Source: Ciborinia camelliae | Lineage: Eukaryota; Ascomycota; Leotiomycetes; Helotiales; Sclerotiniaceae | Direction of reading: 5' to 3' | Assembly: GCA_025890175.1 (NCBI GenBank) | Contig: JANPYM010000016.1 | Coordinates: 775,110 to 839,109 of the forward strand | Length of the DNA: 64,000 nt | Shown: positions 36,961 through 50,542 of the stretch, one piece after another | Layout of the letters: every line of letters starts with the position of its first letter | How positions within the stretch are numbered: position 1 is the stretch's first letter | Translations under genes and position numbers: made by a program | Notes under the pieces: model-generated | Told to the model about the DNA's origin: nothing | The model's database searches: none | Seen by the model: the letters and a program-made list of their open reading frames with translations, nothing else

Positions 36961-38245
36961 GATGGGACGGGTTTGGATTGGTGTGATATTGGAAGCCGGA
37001 TCTGATTGTACCAGGTGGAAGTTAGCTCTTTATGCAATATGTATCTCTTTCTATCGAGGTTGTTGGGGAAAAGCTAGGGTATTTGGTTTGTCGATTTATG
37101 TTCAAGTACATCAAAAATATCAATGCCTCGTTTTCATTCTTCTACTTAAAAACCCAAACAAAATACGAAATAAATTACATTATTCGCACAAGTTCAAGAA
37201 AATCCCAGATATTGAGTTTCCTCTGCGTAGCATATACGTAGCATATAATCTCAACTTCTGTGTACCGTTCTCCTCTCCTCAAAAATCACCACCAGCAAGA
37301 AACACTCGCTCAAGAGAGTATATCAATCATATAACCCATCATCTCACTCCCAGCATCATAGATCTTACATGCATCACTTTCATGGATATACTAGATATTT
37401 GCCGAGCGATTTTTGGGCAGTGAAGTTTATTTGTTGCCCAATTGATAAATAACCAACTAACTCGGATTTAATTCCCGAAAAGTTCTCGGGAGTTCCTGAG
37501 GGTGAGGGGGCTGAATTCGAAATATTGATAGTCGTAGAATCATGCAAATAGATGTATGTCATGATCAGATTTCTTTGATGTTTATTTACTACTTCTATAT
37601 CTCCATCTCTATCCCAACCATCCCTCGCCATTCCCCCCCCCACTATATCCACATCATCATCTCCCACAAATCGAATCCCAACACAACATCACTCTCCCCC
37701 TCCCCCTTCCCCTTCCCCGTTCCCCTTTCCCCTCGAAAAATGACAATAACCACCGCACCGTGACGTTCACATTTAAATTCAAATTCACATTCATCAAATC
37801 CCTTCCAGTCCATTCCTCTCCTCTCCTATCCTCAACTCACCCCTCACCCCCACCACCCGCATAAACCACCCCGTAACGCCGTAACTCTACCCTTCACCGT
37901 GAGATATCACATCCTTATAAACTAAACATCCTCACTCCAATCATCTCTCATCTCCACCTCCGACCTTTCCTTATACAAATCAAACACCCAACAATATAAT
38001 AACATACACACTACCACTAATCAAAAAAAAACAGCTCCGATCTCGTACCTCAAAATTCAAGACTAGACCTTCCTTCCCGTCCGAATTATTAATTATTGAA
38101 TATATTTTAATCGATTGTAAGGTTATAGCAAGGAGTTCTCGCGAGGATGGAGGAGAGATGGATTTGGATTTGCGGGTTTTTGGGGGAGGAGGAATATGAG
38201 GTTGGGAATATGAGATTTGCGGGGACGGATCGGGCTTTTGGCGAT

Positions 38246-38283
38246 GGGGGAAGGGGGAAGGGGGAAGGGGGAAGGGGGAAGGG
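38246..38283 (+). repeat. GGGGGAA heptanucleotide repeat
   Basis: About five copies of a 7-bp G-rich unit are followed by GGGCGG. The complementary-looking CCCCTTCC-rich tract at about 37685-37735 lies 0.5 kb upstream. Confidence 0.75.
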
Positions 38284-38399
38284 CGGAGATCTTTGTTTTG
38301 TTAGTTTTGGGATTTTGACTAGAGAAGGATGGAATGGGATGGGGATCATGGGATGGGTGATTGATGAGGAGGGAGTGTCAGGGAGCATTAATAATATAA

Positions 38400-38482
38400 G
38401 ATTCCCGGGACTTGGAAACTAAAATTTCTAGGAATTGGAACATACAATTCCCAGGAATTTTATCTCTCAATTCCTGGGAATT
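38400..38482. repeat. Array of 23-bp units each carrying a palindrome
   Basis: Units begin at 38400, 38423, 38446 and 38469. The last three carry AATTTCTAGGAATT, AATTCCCAGGAATT and AATTCCTGGGAATT; the first has ATTCCCGGGA. The palindromic centre (TTCYNRGGAA) is conserved while the spacer varies. Confidence 0.75.
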
Positions 38483-40899
38483 AAGAATAAGTGTGACGAA
38501 AATGACGTTACAGTCGGAACTCTACGCCTAGGATCGGCGATTAGGCAGACATAGTCACCTATATAAGATTGGTTGGCCATATCCGAGGGGAGATAAAGAA
38601 TTTATTCTTATTCTTTTGTGAGTTGGAGGGAAAGGGAGGGGGGGGGGGGAATGGGCCCGTCTTTTAGTTTCTTGGATACTGACTGACTAGCTGCATCTCT
38701 CTTTCTAACTTAATTACTTAGTACTTATTCTATCTACTACATATGTACATGTGTGAGAATTATGGATGGGGTCTTAACCGAGCAAGTAGAAGACGGAATA
38801 GAGTGAGTGGGTGGTGCAGGCGAGATGTGGTTATTGTAGGTACCTATATTGACTCGGGAATAAAGGATGGGTGACATGATGGGAGATAGGAGAAAGTAAG
38901 TACACCAAAAACAACACAAACATACTATACGATGCTGATTTATATATAATATTGAACTTGTTATTATTGTGTATGGAGCTAGTGTATGTAGAGCTATTTT
39001 ATATCAACAAAGTTTGAAGCTTGACTCTACATAGCTCTGTCTCCACAACTTGAAATTTCCAAGTGACAAGTAAGATAAGATACTAAGGCCAGGCTCGTCG
39101 ATTGTGCATGCTTCCCAGTATGCCATCCATATAAACAAACCACTTCCATTATGAAATGACACCTTTACAATCTCAAATCCATAATGACATACTCGATGAC
39201 TTTAAAATGGTCAATATTGGGTATTTTTCTCGAGAAGGACGAAGTTAAATTCGCATTACTATAAACATGATCATGAAGAGCAACACCAACATCAAATATC
39301 TTGATTCATAACTCAGATCCAATCCAATCATTTTCAACTTTTTACAGAGTACACCCATGTGGTTGTGAGAGATAAATACCTATTTATTGAATCGTCAGAC
39401 GCAATGTAATGTAATATAATGTTCATACATACATTCATTCTAAGTGATATGATATATAAGATAGAATGTAAAGATACTTCAACACCTAGTGAATACGACG
39501 TATATACTATACGTATGTACATAAGATCTTCCATTATCTTCGCTAAAGTAAGGAGAACACTCTGTGTGGATGGATGAATAGATGCTATAATGTCATTAAT
39601 GTAATGGAATTTTCGATGCTACCTGCCTGTCTGTTTACTTTATTGTATTTTATCTAAGATTGTGATAGGATCTGTTTGCTTGCTTTTATTCTTTCTGGGG
39701 TATTTGTAGAGTATCTTGAGATTGGTGATGAGATTGATATAGTTGGATACTTAGATATTAAAAGATAATAATAATAATTGAGATTGACACGGCCTGGCCA
39801 TTCAAAACGAATTAATGAATGAATGAATAGACGAGCATCTGGTTTAGCTATTTTTCTTTTTCCAACTGTAGATGTGGTATGTGATATGTGGTATATGGTA
39901 TGTAGTGTTTCCGGTACAGTATAATTATGATTTAAAGGGGATATATGTATATATTCCGTGGAAAGTAATTCGAGATTACATAATGACATTAAAGTTACAG
40001 AGTCCGACTACTACCTAAATCTGGATTCTGGATTCTGGATAGATACTTGTTGGAAATGACTATTTGGATGGATTGCATTGCATTACGCCGATGAAATAAC
40101 AGGAAATCACTAACTCAAGAAATCCAAAACGAAATAAACGAGGCATCAAATAACCAAACCAAGGAATTCGCAAGCAGCCAACAGCATGCATAAATATCTC
40201 CTGGAAGTTGACGCGTATCGTAAGTTATTGGTGGTCCAACTTCAAAGGTAGAAATCAATTCATTTTCAAAGACAAGACATCTGCTTCATAGCCAGCCTAT
40301 TGGATGATCTCCCCGAACGAAGACCAGTTCCAGTTCCAGTTTCAGGCTATTTAACCTATTGCGTGCCGGTATATTTTTGGTTTGGAGGATTTAGAGGAAT
40401 TTGATTCTTGGAATTTGGGTTGCGATTTCTGGGGCGGTGATGGCTATATTATATCATATGAAGTTGTGTGATTGGGTATGGAAGAATGGTAAGTTACTTC
40501 CATGTGAGCAGCAGTAGAAAATATAATAATACAGTAGTACCTCCTGCAGTAATATCTGAAGTTGAAGTTGATGCAATTCTCAAAGGATAAAGAAGGGTGA
40601 CAGGTCCCTGTCCAATCCTCCTGGGTTCCGCGCCCTACACTAGACCTGTTTGATCGACGATATATAACATACTTGTAAGTTGTAAGTTTGTAACTTGATA
40701 GCCAAGATCTAAGAAGCTAGAACATCGACGCAAACCCTTTACGATTATCAGATGTATAATAGATTAAGATAAGTGTCTAGACTTGATCACTTGCAGCTAG
40801 ATTTTTGGGATTGGATAATGCAAGATACACTCCGGAAACTCTTCCCCTATGGATGGAATAAGATGAATAAGATTAATGGATATGGATTTTTTAATATAT

Positions 40900-42110
40900 T
40901 TGTAAGATTACTATTATTGGAAGTCAATTTCTTAGGTTAATATATATTTCATCGTATGTTGATAATTCAATCGCGGTATTGATATAATATCCGTCGACCC
41001 AGGGAATGTCCCGTGGGTACAGTTGCCTCAATTAAGTTTACGCGATTCGAATTTCAAAATTAAATCAACGATTTCAATTAATTATTTTAAATCAACCACT
41101 TATATAATATATATAAAATAAAAAGATTTAGATTAATAAAAAGTTAAAATTTCATTATTCAATTAAAAAAATATCATTATTTCTATTATAAAATATTAAA
41201 ATTAAAGATATATAAAAAGTAATAATTTTCAAACTACTATTTCAATTGATTATTAATCTTGATTTATGTTACGAATCCAAAGGCAATAAAAACAAAAGAG
41301 ATGCCTGGGTATAGAATTCAGGTTTGAAGCCGGTGTGCCGGCGATCGCCAGTGTTCGACGTCGATCGATGGCAAATCTTTGGTGTAATGCTTAATTCTTA
41401 AATTATTTGATATGTACAAAAACGGGTTTTTGTAGTTAAATAAAAAAGATTTCAGAAATATATAAAACTTTATATTAAATAAAGTATTGTTGTTTATATA
41501 ATGATTGACAATGTATTATTGATTATTTAAAAAAATAATAAAAATTTTATTTAGAAAGTAATGAAAAGTCTTTGGGCTAATATTGATCTAGTTGATTTCT
41601 TATATTTTCTATCTTAACAATTTATTAGATTAATTATAATAAAATTTTAAATATAAAATATTTATTACTTTATATTTATTATATCAAAATTTCAAAAGTT
41701 AAATTAAATTTGTTGATATTATTTTAATAGTTTAAAATTGAAATTAAATTTAATTCAAATTTTTATTCATTTTCCCACCAAAATTAAGCGATTTTTATAA
41801 TTTTTAAAATATTTCAAATTCAAACTTTATTGACTTTTTATTAAAAATATTTAAAAATATTTTATCTTTTATTTATGAAACAATTAATGATTTTGTATAC
41901 AAATCCTTAATTAAAAAATAAAATAATGATATTTTGTTTTTATTTATAATATTAAATAGAGTGAGTTTTGATGATTTTTGGTGCAAAAATAGTGTTTCGC
42001 GTAAACTTAATGTTTAGTACTGTACAATAGTTTGTGTGTCGATTCATTTGATTTATATTTAGGTCTAATTCCATTGATTCTTGCATGAAAGACATCGAGA
42101 AAAATATGCA
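40900..42110. other. AT-rich block, possibly RIP-affected
   Basis: The block consists largely of A and T, with short islands of normal composition, for example about 41310-41390. It has no open frames. Such blocks in ascomycetes are usually transposon relics after RIP. I did not compute the dinucleotide indices. Confidence 0.6.
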
Positions 42111-44771
42111 GGTACACATCTTACATGTTACTCGACCAAACTGGAGGGGAAAAAGAAAAAAAGGTACATAATAAGTACTGTAGATACAATCCAGTGCACC
42201 TGAAAAGGCCGAAGAAACAATTTCTAGGCCATAACGAGCAACCAGTCACCCAAGGAAAAAGCTCGATGCATCTGGAGAAAAGAACCAAAAGAGTGGATAA
42301 GATGAAGAGTGAGTATGAAATTAATATAAAAGAAAACATATTATTTCAATAAATCCAAACTCTCCAGAAGGTTCATGCCACTCTTGCATGGTAATTTGTA
42401 ATTTATACGGAGGAAATGATAACGAATAACGAGCCGTGTTTTGCATATACTCCGTAGATATATATATTTTAATTTTATAGAATTTGCTGGCTGCATTATT
42501 ATTAATCTATTCTCTTGGGATGTTGTAGATCGTATCCCATGAGGTTCTGAATATACCTTGACGGCGGAGGAATTATGTAATTTATGTTACTATCGATATA
42601 TGCGGTTGGAGGAAATGAGGATTTTGTGTATATAGAGAGTATGGACTCTAGATGTCCAGACGCTCACGTCCTTCAGACTTCTAGGTGCTAGAAATATATG
42701 TGTGTGTATAAGGATTACCTACCTATGCTTTCGAAATCCATCAGACTCACTTGAGCCGCTATATGGTCGAGCTCATCTTTGAATGGTATTGATGGAAGGC
42801 TTCTAGGAGGAAGACCGTCGAGCCAGTGCCGTGGTGTGGTATATTCTTATATAAAGAGAAAGGTCTTGGTAGGTCTATATACCCACTTAGGTATATATAG
42901 GGATATATGCGATAGGTGTTCCTAATCGAGACGAAACACTTGAGATACCTGCTGTACCTACCTAGGTAGGAAACCAAGACTCTTGGTAAAGTTTGAACAA
43001 ACGAAATAGAGTTTGATTGTATGAAAGGACCTCGGGAGTCGGGAATAAAACTCAAGTGCTTGGTAAAATGTATTAAAATTGCGTAAAGCTTAACAAATGA
43101 TTTTGGTAGGGATTTTCCTGTCTCTCGAAGGGATGGTGTTGGCCCAGGGGTGGTTTTATCATACATATCACGTGTACAGTAGCTTAGCGTAGTATGTATG
43201 AGCTCTAGGTTAGCTGAGGAAGAACTAGTGGCTTACCTAATCTACAGGAATAACTCTTGGAACCCTCCCATCCTTCTTTGCAAAATCACCCACTTTTCTC
43301 TACTAGAGATTACGAATGCTCTGCTTCAAACTGAACGAATAATTGTGCAATTAAAATTATACTAATTAATAATTCTTAATACTATCTACAATAACATCCT
43401 AGATACTTTTGTTATGAAAACTTTGATAAACAACGCTCTCTACAACTCTCTTTGCAACGTGCTCAATCAATGCTCATAGCTCATACATTCAGCGAATCGG
43501 ATTCCAATCTTTCAAGCAATTAGCATACAGCCCCCGGGGATTAAAGATTCAGGAAATTAAGAATCTTGATCCGAAAGTGAGGCCAGGCTAGGAACAAAGT
43601 GCGATCATGGATTCATACCTTCCTGAGTCCTTATCAAACACTAACTTCAGCTGGATTCACGTGGCTTCAGATTCTGCTAAGTTTGATATTATCCCAGAGA
43701 AATCTATCATTATTGTGTCTGAAATAAGGGACCGCCGTTTAGTTTAGGTCCCGTTGAACAATCAGATGAAGCCCGATTGGGCTTCATGATATATATTGGA
43801 TTCCGGTCCTGAGATCAGATAAACGGTCCTCAGGTACCTACTGGAGCATGAAACTTTAAATCATACAATTTCATCGCTTATGGTATACAAGGAGCAGCTT
43901 GCTTTCTTACGGAACTGGATAAGGAATTTCATCGGTCAAATGTCCCCGAGGCTCAAAGGTGGTCAAATTATCAACTGAACAGCGAAGATGCGAACTGGGT
44001 GGATATAAGTTACACAAGGGATCCAGCTCTTATAAAGGACTTCAAGGTGTATCTCCGCAATCTTTACTTGTGATAGAAGTGATGGTCGATACTCGTGCTT
44101 TATTTTCACTTGGCTGTACTTCTGAAAAGGCTTGATGGGATGAAGATGCAAGAGAGGGAGAGGGGTAAGGATCTAGCGATCCGGTACTCAAGGTACAGAC
44201 TGATGCAAAACCCATCCGACCTTGGGAAAATTCACATTACTGTACTCGAGTATTCATGCCTCAAATGCCCTCAATTTCATGATGGACCTTCCAAGTCCTC
44301 AACGAAAATCACCTCTATTCACCAACACCCTCTCCCAGCTACATGTATTTCTCTACCGTGAATGTTGGATTGAATTTTACTACCATGTTCCTGACAATGA
44401 GATTTTCCCAAGGGGGGATTTGACATCGGGCTCGTGTCTTATATTATGCTTTGTTGATCTGCACTCTATCTGAAAGGCCAAGTGGATATTTTCAATGTAC
44501 TTCTTTCTTGTCCAGGCTCTTTCTATTTTTCAAGCACTTCATGATCGTGTTTCTTCACGGTAAAGTCTTCTTCCATGTAAAGACAGGTAAATCATCCAAT
44601 GCAGACCTCGAAACCATCTCTCCTCGCGATATTCCACCTTTCTTCCACAAGAGTCTCGACCTGAGGGTTTTCTACATTGTTGTTGGGGCTGTACTGTTGG
44701 CGGTCGACTGGAGAAATTGAGCACGTCCATCCCAATCACGAATCGAGTTTCGAGCTCCGATCTACCTCATC

Positions 44772-46356
44772 ATGTCTTCGATACTCTCATCATCAGTCTC
44801 CATCCCCACCGGCACCAAATCTGCACTCATCGGCCAACCCCCAAATACCACCAATGACTACTATATCGTCATCTACCTCCTTAACGCCATGGGCAAAACC
44901 ACATCACCTCTCGAAGGAGTCGTTATCCCACCCCTAGCCCCTCCAGGCTACGTCTATGAGTCCCGCGACACCACACTATTAATCGGAATGTTCATATCTA
45001 TCTTCATGATGTTCACCTTCACGATCATTCGACTATTGGTCCGCCTTCTAAACCGCGGTCTCGAACTCGGTCTGGACGACCTCTTTATCGTTCCTGGCGT
45101 CATGATCGCCATTACTTTCCCTATCCTACAAATTTTCATCGTGGCGCATGGAGGCGGCGGAAAGCATATTTGGGATGTGACGTATGAGGAATTAGGATAT
45201 TTTATACGCTATATTTGTTTTTCTAGAATATCATTTTTTGTTGCTGTGGGGGTTGTGAAGATTTCGATTTGCCTTTTTAATCGTAGGCTTACGTCCATCA
45301 CGTCACGGAGTTGGCTTCTCTACAATAACGTCTTCCTCTTCTTACTAGTCATCTATATCATGGTCTCGCTCTTCTGGAATTTATTCTTGTGTTCGCCAGT
45401 TTGGGGAGGTTGGGATATCGTTAGGCTGGGAAGAGAAAATATTAAGCCAGAGTGTTTTCCACCTGCCACTTCGGGTACGATTTTAAGTACGATTCATGTA
45501 GTAATGGACTTTGGGCTTTTGGCTGTGCCACTCATAGTGCTTTGGGATGTGAAGATGGGATGGAGGACGAGGGGACGATTGTATATTGTTTTTGCGGTGG
45601 GCAGTGTGAGTATGCTTGGGAGCATCATGAGACAGATTAAACTAACAAGATTGCATACGGATGTTTTATGTAAGTCGATCCTTCTTCTTTCCCTTCGGGG
45701 GATTATATGGTCAAAATCTTTATTGTTTTCCCGGAGTTTAGCTCTTTGCCTTTGCTACATCCATTCTTCCAAAAGCACAAATAGGTAACACAAAGCTAAC
45801 GCCAATCCCAGGGACAATCAAAGGCGTCGAAGATTGGACCCTAGTCGATCTGACACTCGGAGTAGTCGCCGCCTCACTCCCCGTCCTCTCGGCCATCATT
45901 CCCAAGAAATGGAAAAGCATCCATCACTCCTCGCACAAACCTCCCTCATCACCACACGGTTCGCATCCTCTCTCGGATCCGGGAAGTTACATGCGATCGA
46001 AACTCGGGGTAAATGGGAAGAGAAACACGATAAGGAGTGAGAGAAGTCGCGCAACCATTCGGGGAGGAGGCACTTTTGGCGAAAGCGGCGAGAATATCGT
46101 GCGGACCGATGTTATCGAGTTGGGATTCCAGAGCAAAGCTGATTTTGAGCGGGGGGAAGCGCTCGAGCGTGGGAGTTCTGAGGGGTGTGGAGAGGGGAGT
46201 TTGGCGGGGGAAAAGAGCGTCGGGAGGAGCTATTCGCGAAAGAGACTTAGGAATCGCGGGGATTCGACCGAGAGTTGCTTGGATAAGGTGACGAGTGATC
46301 GTCATCCGGATAATCTTCAGTATGGTCATACGGTGGAGATTGGAAGGGCGGAGTAA
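44772..46356 (+). CDS. Rhodopsin-domain integral membrane protein
   Basis: Exons 44772-45669 and 45812-46356 join to 480 residues. Seven hydrophobic segments lie between about residues 70 and 330, starting with TLLIGMFISIFMMF. Typical marks of the fungal rhodopsin-like family (often called PTH11-like or SAT4-like) are present: GLDDLFIV after helix 2, FSRISFFVAVGVVKISICLF in helix 4, LFLCSPVWGGWD before an extracellular CF pair, and VEDWTLVDLTLGVVAASLPV for the last helix across the intron. The family sits in the plasma membrane, and some members sense surfaces, but ligands are mostly unknown. There is no CFEM domain. The cytosolic tail of about 150 residues is rich in Arg, Ser and Gly. The 142-nt intron is long for this window and could hide a small exon. 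Confidence 0.85.
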
Positions 46357-46743
46357 AAATCTTGAAGGATTGTGGTGGGGGGCTTGGTTGGTTGGTTCAT
46401 TCCTTTTAATATCATGGAGACAATAAATACAAATAAATTATAATATCAAAGCTGGTTTTCACCTGGGGGATTTGGGAGGGGGGTGATGGTGGAGAAAAGG
46501 GGGGATTGGAGGGAGGGAGGGGGGTTTTAGTGACTCTGCAAATATGCCATCACTTCCTCTTGGTATTTCCTCACTGGCATGCAAAATCAAAAGCGAAAGC
46601 GAAATTGGGGTTTCATGGATGGAGGATGGATTATGGATCGTGGAATGGAGGATGGAAATTGGAAAAAAGTCGACAGGCAAATGAAATGCTTAATTCATTG
46701 ATTGATTGGTGGTTGATATGATATGATATCCACTAGGAACCAG

Positions 46744-46841
46744 GAACCAGGAGGAAAGAACCAGGAGGAAAGAACCAGGAGGAAAGAACCAGGAGGAAAG
46801 AACCAGGAGGAAAGAACCAGGAGGAAAGAACCAGGAGGAAA
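46744..46841 (+). repeat. Seven perfect copies of a 14-bp unit
   Basis: GAACCAGGAGGAAA is repeated seven times without visible error, preceded by a partial copy. Perfect copies suggest recent expansion. Confidence 0.9.
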
Positions 46842-47592
46842 TAAGAAATTGACGAACGATGAAAATGAACGACGATTTTTAATTTTGTTTTTGTTTTTGT
46901 CTTGTTTTATTTTGTGAGCTTTTTTTTTTGAGGGGGGAGGAAGTGTATATATAATGGAATGGATTAGAATAGATTGGAGTGGGCTTGTTGTATAATACCT
47001 AGGTACCTAAGCTTTGGTATGGATTTGTACTAATTTGTACTCGGTGCTTGTATGATTAGTTATAGATGTTTATATATATATATATGATATAATTTCAATA
47101 ATATTCAGTCTGTGTAAGTACTATGTATTTATTTATCTATCTACTTTTGATTGTAGTTTTTCATTGTAGTATATCATTTGGAGGAATGGAGGTAAAGAAA
47201 TAAGGAGAGTGGAGAGAATGAAGAGAATGAAGAGAATCAATGGAATCAATGGAATGAACAAAATTGTTGGAATGAATATATAATATATTATAATAAGTGT
47301 ATTTGAGTATATTAGGGAGAGAGGAGAGAGAAGGGAAGGGAATTGAAGATGTAGATAGACAATTTAATGAACCCCCCTTTTCTCGCTTCCACCCGATAAC
47401 TTCAATCTAGCTGGGTTCGATGGGGGACATTTGGGTTGAGAGGAGAGAGGAGAGAGTGTAATACTGGTAAATATATTATCTAGGTATGGTGGTACATGGT
47501 TAGTGGAGGAGGGGTAGGTATAGGGAGGAAGGTTTTAAGTTAAAAACGTAAAACAGAAGTAAAACCAACGCCCAAAACATTATAAGGTAAAA

Positions 47593-47760
47593 TAGGTAGG
47601 TAGGTAGGTAGGTAGGTAGGTAGGTAGGTAGGTAGGTAGGTAGGTAGGTAGGTAGGTAGGTAGGTAGGTAGGTAGGTAGGTAGGTAGGTAGGTAGGTAGG
47701 TAGGTAGGTAGGTAGGTAGGTAGGTAGGTAGGTAGGTAGGTAGGTAGGTAGGTAGGTAGG
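47593..47760 (+). repeat. (TAGG)42 microsatellite
   Basis: Forty-two uninterrupted TAGG copies (168 bp) are followed by TAGATAG. The unit is not the fungal telomere repeat TTAGGG. The length probably varies between strains. Minus-strand reading as YLPT repeats is a shadow. Confidence 0.95.
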
Positions 47761-47976
47761 TAGATAGTAATAAGAATAGAATAGAATTATTCCTACAATT
47801 ACCTATATATATGTAAGATCTTACATACAAGCAGTAGGTAAGTTAGGTGATTATTAATAGTTTAACATATATACTCGTACGTATCTACGGAGTATCAACC
47901 AACAACAAAACAAATCATCAACCATTCAATTCCATCCCATCCCACTAGCTAGCATGCCATCCTTCACCTCACAATC

Positions 47977-50542
47977 CTATCCAATCCACAATCCCCAAAA
48001 CCCTAGTACTAGCAATCCCACCCCCTTCAATCCATAGAACAAGTTTCCAGTCCTTTTCAAATTCTCGGCACCAGCGGCTAATACAATATTCGTAATGGTA
48101 TCCATACTTGCACTTTCCGTTTCACTCGCATTCTCATTGACCGTCCCATTTCCCGTTTGGATTGCCAAAATGCCTGGTTCATTGGAACTTCTCGTGTTGG
48201 TATTGGTCAAACTTGAAGTGGTGTAGGATGTAGTGACTGGTTTACCGGAACTATAGATGATTATTTCACTGGTTCTGATTTCCGTGATGGATGTGTCGAT
48301 GGATGGCTGTGAAATCGGAATCGAAATTGGAGTTGAAGTAGGGAGTGGGAAAGTAGATACAATACCCCCAGGATACTGCATGATTAATCCTGCAGCGCCG
48401 AGTGTGGCGATGGAATTGGAGAGGGTTATGGCGGGACCGTTGAGAGAGAGGGTTTGGGAACCGAGAATTAGAGACGAGGCGCTCTCTAATGCAGATATGA
48501 TTTCTCCTCCTGCAAGCGTGGCGATTGGTACGGAAGCTTTTGTGGATGGAGATGCCAGTGAGATGCTATAAGTTGATGTTGAGCCATCGGATCCTTGGAT
48601 AACGAGGCCTTGAGCACCGAGACTGGCGATGGCATGAGAGCCTGAGAGTGTGGTTGCTGGAACCCCGGAAGTTATTGTTTGACCGGCGATGATGAGAGTG
48701 GATGCACCTGGAATTGCGGAAACGATCTCCCCTCCTGCAAGAGTGGCAATTGCACTAGGGACAATCGCCGGTGCGGGGGCAGCAGTTGGGAGACTGTAGG
48801 TTGATACTGCACCATCAGATCCTTGGATTATAAAACCTTGAGATCCTAGACTAGCAACTGAATTGGATCCTGAAAGTGTGATTGCTGGAGCGCCAGATAT
48901 AATGGTTTGACCGGCCACGACAAGAGTCGATGCACCTGTAATTGCAGAAATGACTTCTCCACCGGCAAGAGTGGCAATTTGACTTGGGACAACTGTTGGA
49001 ATGGCTGCTGCAGCTGTTGGAATGGTGTAGATACTTGACTGAGACGAATCTCCATTTACATCTGCGACGATGACACCTGACGGTGTCAATTGAACGAGGG
49101 AAGAAGAGATGGTTATTGGAGCCCCGCCAAGTGAGGCAGTTTGGCCTCCTACAACTATTGTAGAGTCGCCTGGAACTACAGATAGGATGGAGGAAGCGAT
49201 TGTTGCGATTGGAATAGGAGTATTTGGGGGAATAATAGCTGCTGATGGTAGAGGCTTAACGATAGTGGTTGGGTCTTGAACGGATAGAACAGAAGTTGAA
49301 AACACATTTGATGATGATGGCACCTCAATACTTGGAACGATAGTGTCTGGAGATGCTGGCTTGGATTCTTGTACTTGAGGAGCTGAAGTAGAAGTACTAG
49401 GAAGAAGGACATTTGCGGAGGCAGTTTTTGATGGTTGATTTGGTGAGGGCAATTGAGCTGTACTTGCTGGCATTGAAGTTGAAGTTACTGGTCTCGCCGA
49501 TGTAACGGGTAGAAGGGCATTGGCATGCGGGACAGCTCCTGGGGGATCGAAAAGACCAAATCGTGCATTATCTTGACCACAGTGCCTATAATACGGGCTT
49601 TTTACTAGATTAGCGAGGCTCTTATGTTTAGATCAATAAATGACTCACAGTCCGAGGGATTCGATTTGAGGCGTAGGAATAGCTAAAGCTGGGAAACATC
49701 TATTGTAATCATTGGCTAGAGCATGAGAGTTTTGAATAGCGCCATTAGTCGAAGATTCAGTCATTGTGATTGTTGAGCACCCAGAAATGATGTCATTCAG
49801 GATAAGCATTGCAGCTGGCGTTGTGTTTACATTTTGGTCGGATGCTGTGTAAAGTGCAATTGTTGAAACATCAGTGGGATCCATCGAAATGACTATATTG
49901 CTCATGGTTGGACCAACTTGACCACAACTATTATATCCACTGATTGTATTTATGACCATGTACATTGAGGGTGAAGTCCTAAAGTCTTTAGCATGAAATC
50001 ATAAATCTTAATGGAGAATACTGACATGGTAACACCTATCGCTTCATTGTAATACGTGGAGGGATAGGTGACATTTCCACTGGCTGGAGGAAAGTATGAT
50101 AATTGCACTGTTCCAGCAAATCTATTATCCACGATCAGCGAGATCAATTAATAGTGGTAATTCTCTTTACATATGACATGGTGTCCAAACAAGTTGGGGA
50201 GTAATTCCACCAAGATTCCATGAAGTGCAAGTGTTGATGGGAATCGTTTGGTTTCCCCAATATGGGCCAGGAGTAACAGGAAATAGTTCCGTCGTCGATT
50301 GCACGTTTGCGTAAGAAAGCGTAGCTGACGGAGTAATGGTAGAAGGGGGCGATTCTAATATTTTAAATGCTGGGGTCGCAGGAGGCGTTGAGTTTTTGTA
50401 AAGGACTATAATTTACTCCCAAGTTAAATTTCTTCTTGAAAGAATTGATGCTCATGGGATTGAACATTAGGGACTTACCAGCGGCCCGACAAAAATTGAC
50501 AAGCAGTAAAACCACCCATAGTGATATGAATCGCAGAAACAT
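47977..50542 (-). CDS. Repeat-rich cell-wall protein, probably GPI-anchored
   Basis: Exons 50542-50479, 50405-50171, 50121-50026, 49978-49649 and 49585-47977 join to 777 residues. Residues 1-21 (MFLRFISLWVVLLLVNFCRA) form a signal peptide. The N-terminal 240 residues form a Cys-containing domain (TCTSWNLGG, WTPCH, GYNSCGQVG, IISGCSTI, HCGQDNARFG) of a kind seen in fungal surface proteins but without a name I can assign. A Ser/Thr/Pro-rich linker follows. Then come four beta-rich repeats of about 70 residues with the theme IATLAGGEIISA and AGQTITSG. The last 20 residues are hydrophobic (GLKGVGLLVLGFWGLWIG) after a small-residue stretch, which fits GPI attachment. Introns are 73, 49, 47 and 63 nt. 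The role is likely structural or adhesive in the wall, by inference. Confidence 0.85.

Larger units (their letters stand above)
36961..44771. other. Long non-coding stretch, about 7.8 kb
   Basis: No gene could be supported on either strand. It contains C-rich (about 37685-37735) and G-rich (about 38246-38283) repeats, an array of 23-bp palindromic units (38400-38482), a G12 run (about 38638-38649), a possible solo LTR-like piece near 38490-38620 (with TATATAAG and AATAAAG-like boxes) and an AT-rich block at about 40900-42110. The open frame at 42759-43166 on the minus strand shows no motif. Confidence 0.45.
46357..47976. other. Intergenic region rich in simple repeats
   Basis: Both neighbouring genes end here (plus-strand gene from the left, minus-strand gene from the right). 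It includes GA-rich tracts (47200-47345) and the two repeats listed separately. No gene is supported. Confidence 0.5.

Noticed and set aside
42759..43166. Minus-strand frame of 135 residues in the gene-poor region
   Set aside because: The sequence is shaped by TACCTAGGTA-type repeats and TATA runs; no domain is visible.
47593..47760. Telomere-like repeat
   Set aside because: The unit is TAGG, not TTAGGG, and genes continue on both sides.
47540..47830. Minus-strand protein with YLPT repeats
   Set aside because: It is only a translation of the TAGG microsatellite.
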